Below are positions 18,229-27,714 of a stretch of 64,000 nt of DNA, piece after piece. Made by a program: the position numbers and the translations under genes. Source of the stretch: DATATB01 sp036268995 (GTDB lineage Bacteria > Planctomycetota > Planctomycetia > Pirellulales > PNKZ01); NCBI GenBank assembly GCA_036268995.1, contig DATATB010000104.1, positions 10,967-74,966 on the forward strand, read 5' to 3'. The first letter of the stretch is position 1; each line of letters begins with the position of its first letter. The notes under the pieces were generated by a model. The model saw nothing but the letters and a program-made list of their open reading frames with translations. It was not told the origin of the DNA and ran no database searches.

Positions 18229-18558
18229 ATGCCCTACAGCCAGTCGCTTGCCGACCGAGTTCGCCAAACGTTGCGAAGTCATCGGAACATCACCGAGAAG
18301 AAGATGTTCGGCGGGCTTATCTTTATGTTCAGCGGCAACATGCTTGTCGGCATTTGGCAGCAGTCGTTGATTGTTCGGCTTGGAGCCGACCGGGCAGCCG
18401 AGGTATTGGGGCAGCCGCATATTCGAGAGTTCGATGTGACCGGACGGCCGATGAAGAACTGGGTCATGGTCGAGCCGGACGGCCTGGAGAGGGACGAGCA
18501 ATTGGCCGAATGGATTAAGGCGGCGTTGGAGTTCGTGGAGAAGCTGCCGGCGAAGTAG
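18229..18558 (+). CDS. TfoX N-terminal domain protein (109 aa)
   Basis: The ATG at 18229, one base after the CAP remnant, is preceded by GGGAAGAAG. The domain is complete: SLADRVRQTLRSHRNITEKK, then MFGGLIFMFSGNMLVGIW, then a sheet with LIVRLGADR, then the RPMKNWVMVEPDGLE segment and a C-terminal helix. The TfoX-N family includes the competence regulator of Haemophilus, but most short single-domain members are of unknown function. The invariant KKMFGG and GxP-like motifs are present. Confidence 0.9.
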   Translation: MPYSQSLADRVRQTLRSHRNITEKKMFGGLIFMFSGNMLVGIWQQSLIVRLGADRAAEVLGQPHIREFDVTGRPMKNWVMVEPDGLERDEQLAEWIKAALEFVEKLPAK

Positions 18559-18796
18559 TGCCGAATCGTTGATATGACAACGTGCCGTCGCCCTCAATTG
18601 CGTCCGTGGTGTTGTCGAAGACTGCTGGCTGCTTATGCGGTTTTAATCAGCCTTCAACCCAGTGGACGTTTCTTCAGCCTCTGGGAAAAGAGCGTCTGGG
18701 CAGGGTAGAATCCGCGCAGGCAAACTGGCCGCTTCGAACCTTGCTCGGAAGTCAGCCGACGCGCCAATTAAAGGCAAATACTAGGGGCCGACGCGG

Positions 18797-19594
<798 letters not shown>

Positions 19595-20409
19595 TGCCGC
19601 ACCACCGGGTCCGGCCGCCCAGGTTGCGGCGTTCTTCTACAAGACGCTGGTGATCGTCGGCACCGAAGCCCGGAAGCTGCGGCACGAGCCGACCGACTTG
19701 ATCACCCGGGCCGTTCAGCCGGCGCTGTGGCTGCTGTTGTTCGGCCAGGTGTTCACCCGCACGCGGGCCATTCCCACCGGCTCGATCCCGTATCTGGATT
19801 TCATGGCGCCGGGCATCCTGGCCCAGAGCGTGCTGTTTATCGCCATCTTTTATGGTATCGCGATCATCTGGGAACGCGATCTGGGGCTGGTACACAAGCT
19901 GTTGGTCACGCCCACACCGCGGGCCGCGCTGGTGCTGGGCAAGGCGCTGTCGGCCGGCATTCGGGCGCTGTCGCAAGCCGTGATTATCTACCTGCTCTCG
20001 CTGCTGCTGGGCGTCACGGTGAACTGGGATCCGCTGGCGCTCGTCGGCGTGATGCTGGCGGTGCTCTTGGGGGCCGCGCTGTTCTCGACGTTTTCGCTGA
20101 TCATCGCCTGTATCGTGAAGACTCGCGAACGCTTCATGGGCATTGGCCAGGTGCTGACCATGCCGCTGTTCTTCGCCAGCAACGCGATTTATCCCGTCGA
20201 CATCATGCCCGGCTGGTTGCAGGTGCTGTCGAAAATCAATCCGCTGACGTACGAAGTCGACGCTCTGCGGACGCTGATGCTGCCGGGCGCCAACAGCGCA
20301 TTCGGCCTGGGGCTCGATTTCGCCGTGCTGCTGGGCATCACGGCAGGACTGGTCGTGCTGGCCGGCAAGGTCTATCCGAACGTGGTGCGGTGACAGGCCT
20401 GGCGCCGTA

Positions 20410-21465
20410 TTATTTTTTTTCGCTGATGTACCAGCGATCGGCGCGCTTGACAAAGATCATCCGCGGCGCCGGCAGGCCGTTTTCTACGTGCACGTTTGTC
20501 AGATCGAAGAGCGCCTCGTTTTGATCGGCATTCATTTGGGGAGTGACTTGAAGCAGGGCCCGCAGCGTGGCAATGAACTGTCCCTTGATCGGCGTCACGT
20601 GCTCCACCGAGCCAGCCAGGCCACCCTGCTCATTGCGCTTTGCCAATTCCTCGGGCGGGATCGCCCGCTTTAGGAACTGCTCGACGTGACCGGCTTCGAG
20701 CAAGGTCAGCATCTCTTGGATCGAAATCTTGAGTGCCGGATCCATCTGCGCCGGAGTCGAGCTCGCAGGCGCAGCCTTGATTCGCTCGCAAGCGATCAGG
20801 TCGGCACTGGCCGTGCGTTCAGCCGGGAATACCGTCGGGCGTGGCTGGCCGGCCGTCGTGGTCATGCAGATTCGTAGCTTGTCCCCGTTCAACTCGTAGA
20901 TGGCTTTGAAAGGAACCTTGATATCGTCGATGAGGCCAAAGTCGAGCTGCTTCGGGTTCTGTGTGGAGTCGATCCGATACGGACCGTCGAGCCGCCCTAG
21001 CGTGTAGCGTTCCTTTTCGAAAACCAGCTTGTCGGTCGCGGCCTTTCCTTCGTCGGCGACAATCTTCCAGCTTCCCAATAGCAGGGCTTTATCGTCCGCG
21101 GCCGCGCCCGGCTGCGTGGTGGGTTGACTAGCACCGTCACGCGACTCCATTTTTGGCTTGCGTCTGGCTGGATTGCGAGGTGTCGTCGTTCGCGAATTGC
21201 CGGCCGCCGTGTCTCCAGGCAGGTGAACGCGGCGAGCCGGAAACATTCGCGTCTGCTCCCGGCCGCCGGGTCCGGCTACGCGAATCTTGAGCAGACCGGC
21301 TGGGGTATACTCGACGAACTCGCCGGTCGTTTCACGTCCCGCCATGTCCACGACCACCTTGTCGCCCGGCTTCAGCTTCGTCATGTCATCGGCCGCCACC
21401 GTGCCTCGGGCAATGCACAAGATCGCGAACAGGACTGTCCAAAACGCTCTTGGATGGTGTGACAT
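20410..21465 (-). CDS. secreted TIGR03067-domain protein (351 aa)
   Basis: The start at 21465 (preceded by GGAG) opens a signal peptide (HPRAFWTVLFAILCIARGTV). An SH3-like beta segment follows (KLKPGDKVVVDM...GEFVEYTPAGLLKIRV). The TIGR03067 domain lies at about 125-230: LLGSWKIVADEGKAA, KERYTLGR, YRIDSTQNPKQLDF, IYELNGDKLRICM. That lipocalin-like planctomycete domain is of unknown function. The last 100 residues hold a helical region and an alpha/beta region ending in MIFVKRADRWYISEKK. It is convergent with the ABC exporter. Confidence 0.85.
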   Translation of the reverse strand: MSHHPRAFWTVLFAILCIARGTVAADDMTKLKPGDKVVVDMAGRETTGEFVEYTPAGLLKIRVAGPGGREQTRMFPARRVHLPGDTAAGNSRTTTPRNPARRKPKMESRDGASQPTTQPGAAADDKALLLGSWKIVADEGKAATDKLVFEKERYTLGRLDGPYRIDSTQNPKQLDFGLIDDIKVPFKAIYELNGDKLRICMTTTAGQPRPTVFPAERTASADLIACERIKAAPASSTPAQMDPALKISIQEMLTLLEAGHVEQFLKRAIPPEELAKRNEQGGLAGSVEHVTPIKGQFIATLRALLQVTPQMNADQNEALFDLTNVHVENGLPAPRMIFVKRADRWYISEKK

Positions 21466-21560
21466 GCTGGGGCTCCGCGAATCGGTTGAAGCAGACGGCG
21501 TTGACCAAAGATACAGACAGTACACGGCGGCCACCACTGGCCGGCGGCACACCCTACAAG

Positions 21561-23306
21561 TTACTTATTGGGCCGCTGGTATTCCAGCATTTCGGTGGCC
21601 AGCAGCAGGGCCATGGCTCCGCCACGGTCGTCGCGTCCCCAGGTGGCCGGCCGATCGAAGTAATCGCGCAAGGTCGGTTGCTTGCCCGTGCCGACGCAGA
21701 CGTCCACGAGCGTGCCATCGGGCTGGGTCCGCAGCTTGATCGCTTGCCACGCGCGCTGAATGGCGGGATCGAATCGCTGGCGCGAGAGCAGCCCCAGTCG
21801 CACGCCACGGGCCATGGCCCAGGCGATCATGCACGTGCAACTGAACTCACGGTAGCTTTCCGGATGATCGATCACCTGGTGCCAGCAGCCGGTGGGATCC
21901 TGGTACGGCAGCAAGGCTTCGAGATGGTTTCGAAGCGCGCCCAGCAATTCGTTTCGCCCCGGCTCGTTCGTGGGCCACTCGGAGAGCGTCCAGGCCAGGC
22001 CCAACGCAGGGAATCCATTGCCGCGGCCCCAAGCGGCTTCGCAAAGCGGCGAGTGCCGATAAAGCCCGTCGGTGCGTAGCGTCAGTCGCCGCATGAAGCG
22101 CAGATGGCGCAGGCACATCTGATAGTACCGGGGCTTGCCGGTCAGGTGGCCGGCGGCGGCCAGGATCGGGCAGCCCATAAAAACGGCGTCGCTCATTTCG
22201 CTATGACCGGGCAGGGCCTCGCGCGGCTTTCCGGCGGCGTCGAAGCCCAGGTCAGCGACCGCTCGAATCAGCCCGATGCAAGCCAAATTCTGCGCCTCGC
22301 TCTTGCGGGTCGGATCGACCAACTCACTGAAAATCAGGTGGCCGGCGAATTCGCTGCCACTGCTCTTGGGACCCAGCGCCGGATGCTGGCCAGTCAGGTA
22401 GGGCGCTACGATCCGCTCGACGTCCGCGCGTTGCGAAGAATCGCCCGTGGCCGCGCCCAATCGCAACCGGCCGACCAGCGCCAGTGCCGAAATGTACTGG
22501 ACCTTGGGCAGCGCATGGCCATAGACCTGCGCCAACTGCTGGGCAACTTCCTGCGGCGAGCGCTCGGCAAGGCGGCCGAGTTCCAGCCATCGGTCCGACG
22601 GCTCCGGCTGCTTCGCCACGCCATCCTTGAGATCCGCTACAAATCGCAGAAACGGTCGCTCATCGCCCGCTTTGACTGTCAAGGTGATCGCCGCTCGGGT
22701 CGTGGCTCGCGGCGTTTGACTGAGCGCGTCGATCAGCGATCGGGCGGCCGGCGTTGCGGTCTCGGTGGTCGTCCCTTCCACCATTTCCACCACGCACTCC
22801 GGCGTGTGCATGGCGATCCAGCGCCACAGGTACTGTGCCTCGGGCACGGTGCGACTGGCGTAGGCATCAGCCGGCGGCGGAAAGGCACCCGCCGGCTCGC
22901 CGCCTGCGCCGTTGGCCAAGTTCAAACCGTGGCGATATCCATCGGGATTGCCGCACAGCACCGCCGACAAGGCGATGCGGTCTCGCAGCGATCGGAATTC
23001 GTCGTCGTGATAGAACCGGTTCAACACTTTCACTAGCGAGTCGACCACTGGCCGCGAGCCATCGAGCCCCGCTACAAGCAGGACTCGGTGCTTTTTGGTG
23101 TGCAGGTCCAGGTCGTCGGCCGTGATGTAGGCCGGAATCGGCGTTCCCTGACGCGTGACCCCGATGGGCGTATAGAGCAGGCCTGGGATCTCAACTCGAG
23201 GGAGTTTCAACTCGGGCGCAGAGTTGTTCGCCTCAGCGGCCAGTGCGACCGCTGCCGGCAGCAGTGCAAGGGACATGCAGACGAGGCCAGGAGCGAGATA
23301 ACGCAT
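21561..23306 (-). CDS. secreted degenerate M14-like domain fused to GH88/105-like hydrolase (581 aa)
   Basis: Signal peptide at RYLAPGLVCMSLALLPAAVA. Residues about 40-180 resemble an M14 zinc carboxypeptidase: GNPDGYRHGLNLANGAGG and PEAQYLWRWIAMHTPECVVE match its NPDG and SEA-type motifs. The zinc-binding HxxE is replaced by GLDGS and the later His by Glu, so it is probably inactive. Residues about 240-580 form an alpha/alpha barrel like GH88/GH105 unsaturated glucuronyl/rhamnogalacturonyl hydrolases, with HSEMSDAVFMGCP, CEAAWGRGNGFPALGLAW and HQVIDHPESYREFSCTCMIA. It likely acts on uronic-acid polysaccharides outside the cytoplasm. Confidence 0.8.
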   Translation of the reverse strand: MRYLAPGLVCMSLALLPAAVALAAEANNSAPELKLPRVEIPGLLYTPIGVTRQGTPIPAYITADDLDLHTKKHRVLLVAGLDGSRPVVDSLVKVLNRFYHDDEFRSLRDRIALSAVLCGNPDGYRHGLNLANGAGGEPAGAFPPPADAYASRTVPEAQYLWRWIAMHTPECVVEMVEGTTTETATPAARSLIDALSQTPRATTRAAITLTVKAGDERPFLRFVADLKDGVAKQPEPSDRWLELGRLAERSPQEVAQQLAQVYGHALPKVQYISALALVGRLRLGAATGDSSQRADVERIVAPYLTGQHPALGPKSSGSEFAGHLIFSELVDPTRKSEAQNLACIGLIRAVADLGFDAAGKPREALPGHSEMSDAVFMGCPILAAAGHLTGKPRYYQMCLRHLRFMRRLTLRTDGLYRHSPLCEAAWGRGNGFPALGLAWTLSEWPTNEPGRNELLGALRNHLEALLPYQDPTGCWHQVIDHPESYREFSCTCMIAWAMARGVRLGLLSRQRFDPAIQRAWQAIKLRTQPDGTLVDVCVGTGKQPTLRDYFDRPATWGRDDRGGAMALLLATEMLEYQRPNK

Positions 23307-23371
23307 GACGAATCGCCTTAGGTTGCAGGTCGGGCCGGCGTCCACTCGGAATGGCGTTCTGATCACCAGTG

Positions 23372-23803
23372 TCAAGGCTGCCGGGGAGGCGACCCTTTGG
23401 TCTGCTGTTCGTACAACGAAAAGTAATCGACGTAGTTCGGAAGCGGGTACGGAGTGTCGTCCGCTTTTATCGCGCAAACGACCTCAGCTTCCGGAAAGAG
23501 TCGCTTGCACTCGTCTACGCTTGGCCTGCCTGGCACCCAATAAACGACCGAAACTCCCCGCTCACGAAGCGTTCGCAGGCACCACGGTGCATCAACCGTC
23601 GCCAGTTCTGATCGCGTGGGTTGCTCCGCGAACACACCGACGCAGTAGAGCAAATTCGTCCCGGATTCGAGCGCAGCGTGCCTCTGCTTAATCCACTTCA
23701 GCGAGTATCCCACCCAGGCCAGTGCGGGGGCCACAATCGCGATCAGGACGAACAGCGTCCGTAGCCTGAAGGCAAACCAGCTGTGTCGTGGTTTCTCGTG
23801 CAT
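23372..23803 (-). CDS. single-pass membrane hypothetical protein (143 aa)
   Basis: The N-terminus has the planctomycete-type anchor RLRTLFVLIAIVAPALAW, commonly seen as 'F-LRTLL' followed by one membrane segment and a QRH/QRR charged stop. The rest (about 110 residues) is an exported domain with VSVVYWVPGRPSVDECKRLF. No function is known for this group. It precedes a large intergenic repeat. Confidence 0.7.
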   Translation of the reverse strand: MHEKPRHSWFAFRLRTLFVLIAIVAPALAWVGYSLKWIKQRHAALESGTNLLYCVGVFAEQPTRSELATVDAPWCLRTLRERGVSVVYWVPGRPSVDECKRLFPEAEVVCAIKADDTPYPLPNYVDYFSLYEQQTKGSPPRQP

Positions 23804-23880
23804 GCGCGCAGTATAGCGTGTGAGAATGCGCGATCTCCCATTTAGTTAGTTTGAACAACGCACCGGCGGTCCGGGCAGTT

Positions 23881-24031
23881 TTTTCCGTAGCCCAGCCCTT
23901 CAGGGCTGGGTTTACATTCGGCGACCGGAATCTCACCTTCCCATTCCGATGAGGCCGCAGGCCGCATCGGAATGGGAAGGTGGTTTGCGCGACCGCGTGG
24001 TCCCAGCCCTGAAGGGCTGGGCTACGGAAAA
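23881..24031. repeat. nested inverted-repeat element, family 2
   Basis: The outer ends CCGTAGCCCAGCCCTTCAGG (from 23885) and its mirror GAAGGGCTGGGCTACGG (24011-24027) are inverted copies, each itself a hairpin around the CAGCCCT-AGGGCTG core. Inside, CACCTTCCCATTCCGATG (23934-23951) pairs perfectly with 23965-23982 around a 13-base loop of AGGCCGCAGGCCG. The 150-base unit therefore folds as a hairpin inside a pair of hairpins. It fills the gap before the DUF1501 gene and encodes nothing. Confidence 0.8.
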
Positions 24032-24239
24032 CGAGTGGCGGGAAGCCGTCGGCTTGACGCCTCGTAATTCACTGCCTGCTTTTGAGATGCCCACACATGC
24101 TCATGCTGCCGCGGACGATTCTCTTGCATGGCGGAACGAAATCGCTTATCCTCACTCATCAATCCTGCCTTATGCGTCCTGCCGGCTTTTGACCCCTGCC
24201 GATCGCTGGTCCCGCCACCGTAGCTGAGAGGAGGCACGT

Positions 24240-25697
24240 ATGTCCTGCTCCGAGCATTTCGAGCATGTGCGGCTGTCACGACGTTCGGCCGTGCAAGCCG
24301 GCGCCATCGGTTTGTTGGGCCTGGGAGCCAATCATCTGGAAGGCCTGCGGGCGATGGCCGTGCCCGGATCATCCGCCGCCCAGCCGCCGGCCAAGGCCGT
24401 GATCTTTATTTTCCTCAGCGGCGGCCTGGCCCAGCACGATAGCTTCGACATGAAGCCGGATGCTCCCGACGAAGTGCGCGGCGAGTTCCGGCCGATCGCC
24501 ACTAGCACGCCGGGCATCGAAATCTGCGAACACCTGCCGCTACTGGCCGCTCGCAGCCACCGCTGGGCGCTGGTGCGTTCGCTGGCGCACGCCCAGCCCG
24601 AGCATTCGGCCGGCCACATGTTGATGATGTCGGGGCGGTCGCAGCTTCCGCCGGGATTTGATCGCAAGGCGGCGCGGGCTGGCGATTGGCCTTCGATCGC
24701 CGCCGTGGCCAATACCTTGACGGCGCCGCGAAACAACCTGCCGCCGGCCATCGTGCTGCCCGAGCCGATGGTTCATCGAACGGGCCATGCCATCCCGGGG
24801 CAGGGGGCCGGCGAGATGGGCGGGCACCGCGACCCGATGTTCTTGCAGTTGACCCGCTACAATCCCAAAGCCTACGGCGCCATGCCGCAATACGGCTTTC
24901 ATCATCAAACCGGGCGAATGCCGCCGGACAAGGACTTTGCCTTCCAGGCGCCCAATCTCTCGCTGCCCGAAGGGCTCGACGGCCGGCGATTTCGCGGGCG
25001 GCTCGAGTTGCTCGAGCTGGTGGATCGGCAGCGGAAGGCGCTGGACCAGGCGGCCGAAGGTCAGGCTTTTGATCAGTATCGGCAAAAGGCCGTTTCGCTG
25101 CTGGTCGATCCACGCGTCCGCCGGGCGTTCGACGTTTCGCAGGCCGCGCCGGGCACGTTGGATCGCTATGGCCGCAACACGTTCGGCTGGTCGCTGCTGT
25201 TGGCCCGGCAGTTGGTCGAAGCGGGCGTCAACATGGTGCAGGTGAACCTGGGCAATAACGAAACGTGGGATACGCATGGCAACGCGTTTCCGAATTTGAA
25301 GAACCAGCTTTTCCCGCCCACCGACCGAGCCCTGTCGGCTTTGATCGACGACTTGGACGAGCGCGGAATGCTCGATTCGACGCTGCTGGTCATGGCCGGC
25401 GAGATGGGCCGCACGCCGCGAATTTCGCGTTTGAAGGGCGTCTACGATCAGCCCGGCCGCGACCATTGGGGCACGCAAACCGTGTGGTTTGCCGGTGGCG
25501 GTGTGCAACCGGGCAATGTGATCGGCTCGACCGACAAGCTGGGGGCTTACCCGGCCGCCAGTCCGCAGAAGCCGGAAAACATGGCCGCCAGCATTTACCA
25601 GGCGCTGGGCATTCCGCGCGAGCTGGCCTGGCACGATGCCAACGGCCGGCCGCACTTTGTGTATCACGGCGAGCCGATCCGCGGCCTCTCGGCCTAA
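24240..25697 (+). CDS. DUF1501 protein with Tat signal (485 aa)
   Basis: A strong GAGAGGAGG site precedes the ATG. The N-terminus has a twin-arginine signal (RLSRRSAVQAGAIGLLGLG), so it is exported folded. The DUF1501 fold is an alkaline-phosphatase-superfamily relative: VIFIFLSGGLAQHDSFDMKP, LPLLAARSHRWALVRSLAH, NLGNNETWDTHGN, TLLVMAGEMGRTPRI and GRDHWGTQTVWFAGGGV are all present. Asp, His and Trp residues in these motifs are the probable metal and active-site ligands. The family usually neighbours DUF1549/1553 genes; here that gene is 20 kb away, so this copy stands alone. Confidence 0.92.
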   Translation: MSCSEHFEHVRLSRRSAVQAGAIGLLGLGANHLEGLRAMAVPGSSAAQPPAKAVIFIFLSGGLAQHDSFDMKPDAPDEVRGEFRPIATSTPGIEICEHLPLLAARSHRWALVRSLAHAQPEHSAGHMLMMSGRSQLPPGFDRKAARAGDWPSIAAVANTLTAPRNNLPPAIVLPEPMVHRTGHAIPGQGAGEMGGHRDPMFLQLTRYNPKAYGAMPQYGFHHQTGRMPPDKDFAFQAPNLSLPEGLDGRRFRGRLELLELVDRQRKALDQAAEGQAFDQYRQKAVSLLVDPRVRRAFDVSQAAPGTLDRYGRNTFGWSLLLARQLVEAGVNMVQVNLGNNETWDTHGNAFPNLKNQLFPPTDRALSALIDDLDERGMLDSTLLVMAGEMGRTPRISRLKGVYDQPGRDHWGTQTVWFAGGGVQPGNVIGSTDKLGAYPAASPQKPENMAASIYQALGIPRELAWHDANGRPHFVYHGEPIRGLSA

Positions 25698-25726
25698 CCT
25701 GGGTGGCTCCCGGCCCGTGGATGCGC

Positions 25727-25836
25727 GTAGCGGATGTCGTGAGACTTCCGACGGATCGATTACCGTTCGGAAATTCTCACGAATTCCGCTACTGCTGCGC
25801 GTACGGCGGTCGTTCGGAATTCTCACGAATTCCGCT
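25727..25836. repeat. dispersed composite hairpin repeat, family 1
   Basis: A left arm GTAGCGGATGTCGTGAGACT (25727-25746) is mirrored by CCGTTCGGAAATTCTCACG...CCGCTAC ending at 25792. A second right-arm copy, CGTTCGGAATTCTCACGAAT (25811-25830), follows. Each arm is itself a short hairpin around GTGAG/CTCAC. It sits downstream of the DUF1501 gene. Confidence 0.75.
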
Positions 25837-26028
25837 CCCGGCATGGCGAATCCGCGCAAAATCGAAAATGGCCGGTTTTTGATTTGAATATTTTTTCTGC
25901 GGTTCTTGCCCGAACCCTTGGCGTAATGGCATGGCGACCGGGTACACTGATCGCCAGCAGGAATGGCACTGGCACGGCAATCGTTTGCCGGGCGGTGCCG
26001 TTCAGTCATCAATCTGGAAGGCACAGGC

Positions 26029-26226
26029 ATGGCCGAAGGCACGATCAAGAAGTTGACGGACAAAGGTTTCGGATTCATCAGCACGGGCGGTCCCAAGGAT
26101 TTGTTTTTTCACTCTAAGGCCCTGCAAGGCGTCCAGTTCGACGATCTGCAAGAAGGCCAGCGGGTGTCGTTCACCGAAGGCCGCGGCCCTAAGGGTCCCT
26201 GCGCCGAAAACGTAAAGCCGATCTAG
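26029..26226 (+). CDS. cspA: cold-shock domain protein (65 aa)
   Basis: The ATG at 26029 follows GGAAGGCACAGG. The product is a single five-stranded OB fold with RNP1 KGFGFI and RNP2 DLFFH, plus the start GTIKKL and a GPCAENVKPI end. It binds single-stranded RNA/DNA and acts as an RNA chaperone. It is monocistronic, followed by a strong hairpin at 26293. Confidence 0.95.
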   Translation: MAEGTIKKLTDKGFGFISTGGPKDLFFHSKALQGVQFDDLQEGQRVSFTEGRGPKGPCAENVKPI

Positions 26227-26292
26227 CCGCAAGTCGATCTAGCCGCGCGAAAGCGCCATCCCGCGGCGCATCATCGACACTTTCGGACCTGT

Positions 26293-26343
26293 AGCCGGAG
26301 TCGGCTGCCGCTTGAGCAATCAGAGCGGAGAGCCGACCCGGCT
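26293..26343 (+). terminator. probable terminator after cspA
   Basis: AGCCGGAGTCGGCT pairs with AGCCGACCCGGCT across an internal hairpin CCGCT/AGCGG, leaving one GA/C internal loop; TTTGGTTCCCT follows. The position between cspA and the convergent 26420 gene fits a terminator, perhaps bidirectional. Confidence 0.55.
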
Positions 26344-26419
26344 TTGGTTCCCTCGGTCGAGGCGCTCGCGTCTTTGTTAGCGGCCGGACGCGCGATATCA
26401 GATATCAGGCCAGTGACGG

Positions 26420-27052
26420 TTACCCCTGGTTTTCCTCTTGCGCCAGGTTGTGAACCATCAGCGCTGCGATGGCCTGCGAATTCTCATCGCGCCGCAGGCT
26501 CAAGGCGTCGACGACCTTCTCCTGCCGCTCGCGCGGTTGATTCTGGCTCAGCTTCTGCTTGCCTTCGATGCGGCTGATCTCGATTTTGAATGCCACGACC
26601 GATCGGGCAAGTTTGTCGACGAACGCGTCACCGTCGGCGATCGTCCAGGGGCTGGGCATTCGCTGTTCGTAGAAGGAGACGTAATCCCGGACGATCTGCA
26701 CCGTGGCCGCATGGCTTTCGACGAGCTCGAACGTGCCGTACACGTGGGCAGCGGTGTAGTTCCAGGTCGGCACGACGTTCTCGGCCTCGTACCAAGTCGG
26801 AGAGATGTAGGCATGCGGCCCTGAAAAAACCGCCAGCACGTTGCGATCGGTCATTTGCCAGTGCGGATTCGCCCTAGCCATGTGGCCGACGAGCGTGCCC
26901 TGCGGTCCGGCACTCCGATCGACGAGCAACGGCAAATGACTGGCAAACGGTTCGTTGCCAAGTTGCGATATGAGCAGGCCAAAGCTGTGCTGCTCGATGA
27001 AATCAAAAAGTTTGGCCTGGTCGGCTTCTCGAAAATACGGCGGGACGTACAT
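26420..27052 (-). CDS. paiB: PaiB-family FMN-binding negative regulator-like protein (210 aa)
   Basis: The start at MYVPPYFRE matches the invariant N-terminus of the family; the longer frame upstream is not used. Motifs: FDFIEQHSFGLLIS, SHLPLLVD, HMARANPHW, VLAVFSGPHAYISPTWYE and VPTWNYTAAHVYG, the split-barrel flavin-binding fold. In Bacillus PaiB is involved in sporulation and protease repression, but most homologues are uncharacterised. It lies 85 bases downstream of mscL on the same strand. Confidence 0.9.
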   Translation of the reverse strand: MYVPPYFREADQAKLFDFIEQHSFGLLISQLGNEPFASHLPLLVDRSAGPQGTLVGHMARANPHWQMTDRNVLAVFSGPHAYISPTWYEAENVVPTWNYTAAHVYGTFELVESHAATVQIVRDYVSFYEQRMPSPWTIADGDAFVDKLARSVVAFKIEISRIEGKQKLSQNQPRERQEKVVDALSLRRDENSQAIAALMVHNLAQEENQG

Positions 27053-27137
27053 GCGTGGAACCGCAAATTGGTGGCTGTGGGCCTGCGTTGCTGCTTGAGA
27101 CGTCAGGTCCGCGGAAAAGGTTCGGAAGCGAATCAAT

Positions 27138-27554
27138 CTATTTGAGCGTCGAAGTGCAATGCCCGCACCGGCCCGCGTCGATCGGAATGCTCATCAGGCA
27201 GTAGGGGCAATTCTTCGTGGTCGCAGCCGCGGCAACTTCGGGCTTTTTTAGCCGGTTCATTTGCTTGATGACAATAAAGATGGCGAAGGCCACAATCAGA
27301 AAGTCGATCACGGTGTTGATGAACACGCCGTAGCGGATCGTCACGGCTGGAACCTTGTCGTGTGCTTCGCGGAGCGTAATGACGAGGCTGGAGAAATCCA
27401 CGTTGCCCAACAAGACGCCCAGGGGTGGCATCAATACATCCGCAACCAGCGACGAAACAATTTTGCCGAACGCGGCGCCGATAATTATGCCCACGGCCAT
27501 GTCGACGACATTGCCTTTGAGCGCAAAATCTCTGAACTCTTTCAGCATGCCCAT
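27138..27554 (-). CDS. mscL: large-conductance mechanosensitive channel with zinc-ribbon tail (138 aa)
   Basis: The ATG at 27554 follows GTGGAGG. It starts MLKEFRDFALKGNVVDMAVG, the N-terminal helix and first membrane segment of MscL, with IIIGAAFGKIVSSLVADVLM, and the second segment VFINTVIDFLIVAFAIFIVI. The pore opens under membrane tension to release solutes. Instead of the usual charged C-terminal helix bundle, the protein ends in a zinc ribbon CPYC...CGHC (about residues 117-134). Confidence 0.95.
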   Translation of the reverse strand: MGMLKEFRDFALKGNVVDMAVGIIIGAAFGKIVSSLVADVLMPPLGVLLGNVDFSSLVITLREAHDKVPAVTIRYGVFINTVIDFLIVAFAIFIVIKQMNRLKKPEVAAAATTKNCPYCLMSIPIDAGRCGHCTSTLK

Positions 27555-27714
27555 GTGCAGCCTCCACGAATGACGGGTTTGAAACGAGCGGCCGGGATTC
27601 CACGCGGCGTGGATTCTCAGGCCCGCCCGCAATGAGTGTCAAGCCGAACCCTTTCCAGCCGGGCTCGCCAGATGCGAGATCAAACAGGCGCCATGACGTC
27701 CACGAGGCTCGGCT

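Noticed and set aside
24540..26096. 518-codon minus-strand frame opposite DUF1501
   Set aside because: Antisense shadow running through a dispersed repeat. The DUF1501 frame has Tat signal, ribosome site and conserved motifs.
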